Part shown: positions 47,786-49,472 of the stretch, piece after piece
How the letters are laid out: every line of letters begins with the position of its first letter
How positions within the stretch are numbered: position 1 is the stretch's first letter
Program-made: the position numbers and the translations under genes
The notes under the pieces: generated by a model
Told to the model about the DNA's origin: nothing
What the model saw: only the letters and a program-made list of their open reading frames with translations
Databases searched by the model: none
Source of the DNA: a virus
Reading direction: 5' to 3' (one strand)
Virus record (IMG/VR): IMGVR_UViG_3300020548_000018
Span: 1-49,472 of that record
Length of the DNA stretch: 49,472 nucleotides

Positions 47786-49472
47786 ATGGCAAATACAGTT
47801 TTCAAACTGCGTCGTTCATCAGTCGCAGGCAAAAAGCCAACTACTTCAGATATTGCCATTGGCGAACAGGCTATTAATCTTACTGACAGAATATTATATT
47901 CTTCTGATGGAACAAACGTTTGGGAAATTGGGGCCAATAATACTATAGTCAATGTTACCAATTCAATAACCGTTGCAACCAATTCTATTACCAATTCTTC
48001 CGGTATTTTTACTAATTCTATTAATTCTGCTTCTTTTAAAGTAGGATCAGCGGCATTTATTGCAAACACTTCTGGCGTTTATACAAACAATAACATTAAT
48101 ATATCATACAATGATAGGGGTATAACATTTACTCCTTTGTCTGGCGGCGCCAATGTTGGTTTTAGACAACAGAGCGACGATAACTTTGTATTTTATTCTA
48201 CAAATACTACAAACGGTCAAAGAGCCATTTTTAATGTATATGCTAATACGATTTCTGGTCAAGGATCGGCTTTTAGAATTAATGTTCCACTTGACATAGG
48301 ATCTAATCCCATATATTCAAATGGTAGTATTGGTACTAATGGTCAAATTTTGACTTCTAATGGATCTGCTACTTATTGGGCGACTATTACTGGTACGGGT
48401 ACTGTTACTAGTGTTGGATCAGGAACTGGTTTGACTGGTGGGCCAATTACTTCGAGTGGAACTCTTTCTGTTAATACTGGGTATAATTTCACTTGGTCTA
48501 ATATTCATACTTTCCAGTCAAACGTAGCGTTTACTGGTAATAATATTTCTGTCGTTTCTAATACGGGTTCAATATTATTTGGTGGAGCATCTGACCAAAA
48601 TTGGAAAATTGGTCGTAATACAGGAGCCACTACAAAATATTACTATACAAACAATTCTCTTGATATTATTGCAGCAAATTCAAATTTAGAAGGTATTGTA
48701 TTCGGTTGGACAGGAAATTCATATTTAGAAACTGGATATGCTGGCACGTTTACAAGATTACCAATATATGTCGGTAATAGCACTGTAAATGTTTCTATAA
48801 ACTCTACTTCTTTTACTGGAACGGCTAATAATTCTTCATATTTTGGTGGCAATTTGCCTTCTTATTATACTGATGCAACTAATATTACTACTGGAACTTT
48901 ACCATACGCTCAGTTAGGAAATAATGTTGTTAATACAACTGGATCGTTTACTTTATCTGGTGTGACCACTTTTAATGCTAATATCGTATTAGGTTCCTCT
49001 GGTATATCAGCAAACGGTTCTTACGGTTCTGCAGGACAGTCTTTACTTTCAAACGGTTCTGCTACTTATTGGGCTACTGCTGGCGCTACATTAAACGCTA
49101 ATAATACAGACACTCAGACTTTCTATATTGGTCTTTCAAATGCTTCTTCTGGCGCTTGGACAAACGCAGTTGTATCAACAACTAAGTTGTATTACGTTCC
49201 AAGCACTGGCAAGCTAGACGCATCAATTGTTAACGCTGCATCACACACAGTAGGGACTGCCTTTACCGCTAACTCTACTGTAGTTAATGCAGTATCATAC
49301 TATGCAGGAACGACCTTAATTGGTAATACTACCGGTCCTTATGGTAAAACCGAAAGCAATTTAAATGTTAATAATGCGTTAACGTCAAACACAGCAACTT
49401 ATCTTGGTAATTCTTCTGCTACTGTTGCGAATGTATCGTCATGGATCACAGGTAACGCAGCTACTGCTTATA
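47786..49472 (+). CDS. Tail fibre protein, incomplete at window end (at least 562 aa)
   Basis: The ATG follows GGAGAGCCTAGA. The N-terminus (NTVFKLRRSSVAGKKPTTSD, then IAIGEQAINLTDRILYSSDG) is the widespread fibre attachment motif. The body is Asn/Ser/Thr-rich, with repeated SNGSATYWAT (about 190 and 425) and GTGLTGGP modules like those of the other fibres. The frame is open to the end of the window, so the C-terminal receptor-binding part is not seen. Confidence 0.75.
   Translation, partial: MANTVFKLRRSSVAGKKPTTSDIAIGEQAINLTDRILYSSDGTNVWEIGANNTIVNVTNSITVATNSITNSSGIFTNSINSASFKVGSAAFIANTSGVYTNNNINISYNDRGITFTPLSGGANVGFRQQSDDNFVFYSTNTTNGQRAIFNVYANTISGQGSAFRINVPLDIGSNPIYSNGSIGTNGQILTSNGSATYWATITGTGTVTSVGSGTGLTGGPITSSGTLSVNTGYNFTWSNIHTFQSNVAFTGNNISVVSNTGSILFGGASDQNWKIGRNTGATTKYYYTNNSLDIIAANSNLEGIVFGWTGNSYLETGYAGTFTRLPIYVGNSTVNVSINSTSFTGTANNSSYFGGNLPSYYTDATNITTGTLPYAQLGNNVVNTTGSFTLSGVTTFNANIVLGSSGISANGSYGSAGQSLLSNGSATYWATAGATLNANNTDTQTFYIGLSNASSGAWTNAVVSTTKLYYVPSTGKLDASIVNAASHTVGTAFTANSTVVNAVSYYAGTTLIGNTTGPYGKTESNLNVNNALTSNTATYLGNSSATVANVSSWITGNAATAY

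Overview
The window is a stretch of a T4-superfamily contractile-tailed phage genome. The evidence is the replication/late-transcription block 33-59-32 at about 11.1-14.0 kb, a T4-type baseplate block (gp4, gp26, gp48, gp53, gp27, gp5-like pieces, PAAR tip, gp25, gp6, gp7, gp8), and T4-type late promoters (TATAAATA and one-base variants). The baseplate and fibre proteins (DUF4815-type 2086-residue protein, asparagine/serine/threonine-rich fibres, split gp5) resemble those I know from cyanophages and from T4-like phages of alphaproteobacteria. An alphaproteobacterial host is the best guess: the phage carries a circularly permuted, two-piece tmRNA gene whose tag begins ANDN, as alphaproteobacterial tags do. 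The host call is inference. The DNA looks AT-rich throughout.

Layout. (1) 1-5.1 kb: a rightward run of about 26 tiny, tightly overlapping genes (37-106 codons), mostly unrecognised, several with one membrane segment or a signal peptide. It is served by twin sigma70-like promoters at 450 and 1195 that share an identical 33-base block. (2) 5.1-7.9 kb: a DUF932 protein and a 375-residue protein of unknown function, each with its own sigma70-like promoter. A leftward homing-endonuclease-like gene lies between them. (3) 7.9-9.0 kb: small exported proteins and a lipoprotein, possibly linked to lysis. (4) 9.0-9.75 kb: the permuted tmRNA. The acceptor piece comes first and the tag-coding piece second, and a complete HNH endonuclease gene fills the intervening segment. 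(5) 9.75-11.1 kb: small membrane proteins, tRNA-Arg(UCU) and a secreted L,D-transpeptidase. (6) 11.1-14.0 kb: gp33-like late co-activator, a HExxH protease-like gene, a leftward GIY-YIG endonuclease, gp59 helicase loader and gp32 ssDNA-binding protein, closed by a strong terminator. (7) 14.0-18.8 kb, leftward: gp4, a neighbour of unknown function, a tube-fold gp54-like protein, gp26, a 59-residue protein and a 699-residue tail protein with two peptidoglycan-hydrolase domains. (8) 18.8-49.5 kb, rightward: gp48, gp53, gp27, gp5-like OB protein, a Gly-rich hub protein, beta-helix spike, PAAR tip, gp25, gp6, gp7, a fibre, gp8, the DUF4815 protein, then several fibre genes. A third GIY-YIG/HNH-type mobile gene sits between two fibres. 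The last fibre runs off the window.

How it fits together. The first part looks early, with sigma70-like promoters. The gp33-like protein would work with a late sigma factor and the sliding clamp encoded elsewhere to fire the late promoters in front of the protease-like gene, gp32, the divergent tail operons, a fibre gene, the tmRNA and all four homing-type genes. Arginine codon choice changes from CGT in the replication genes to AGA in the tail genes, matching the phage tRNA-Arg(UCU).

Most notable: the tmRNA gene parted by a homing endonuclease gene that has a late promoter inside an RBS-sequestering hairpin; a leader module shared by two unrelated homing genes; and a duplicated start of gene 59 flanking one of them.
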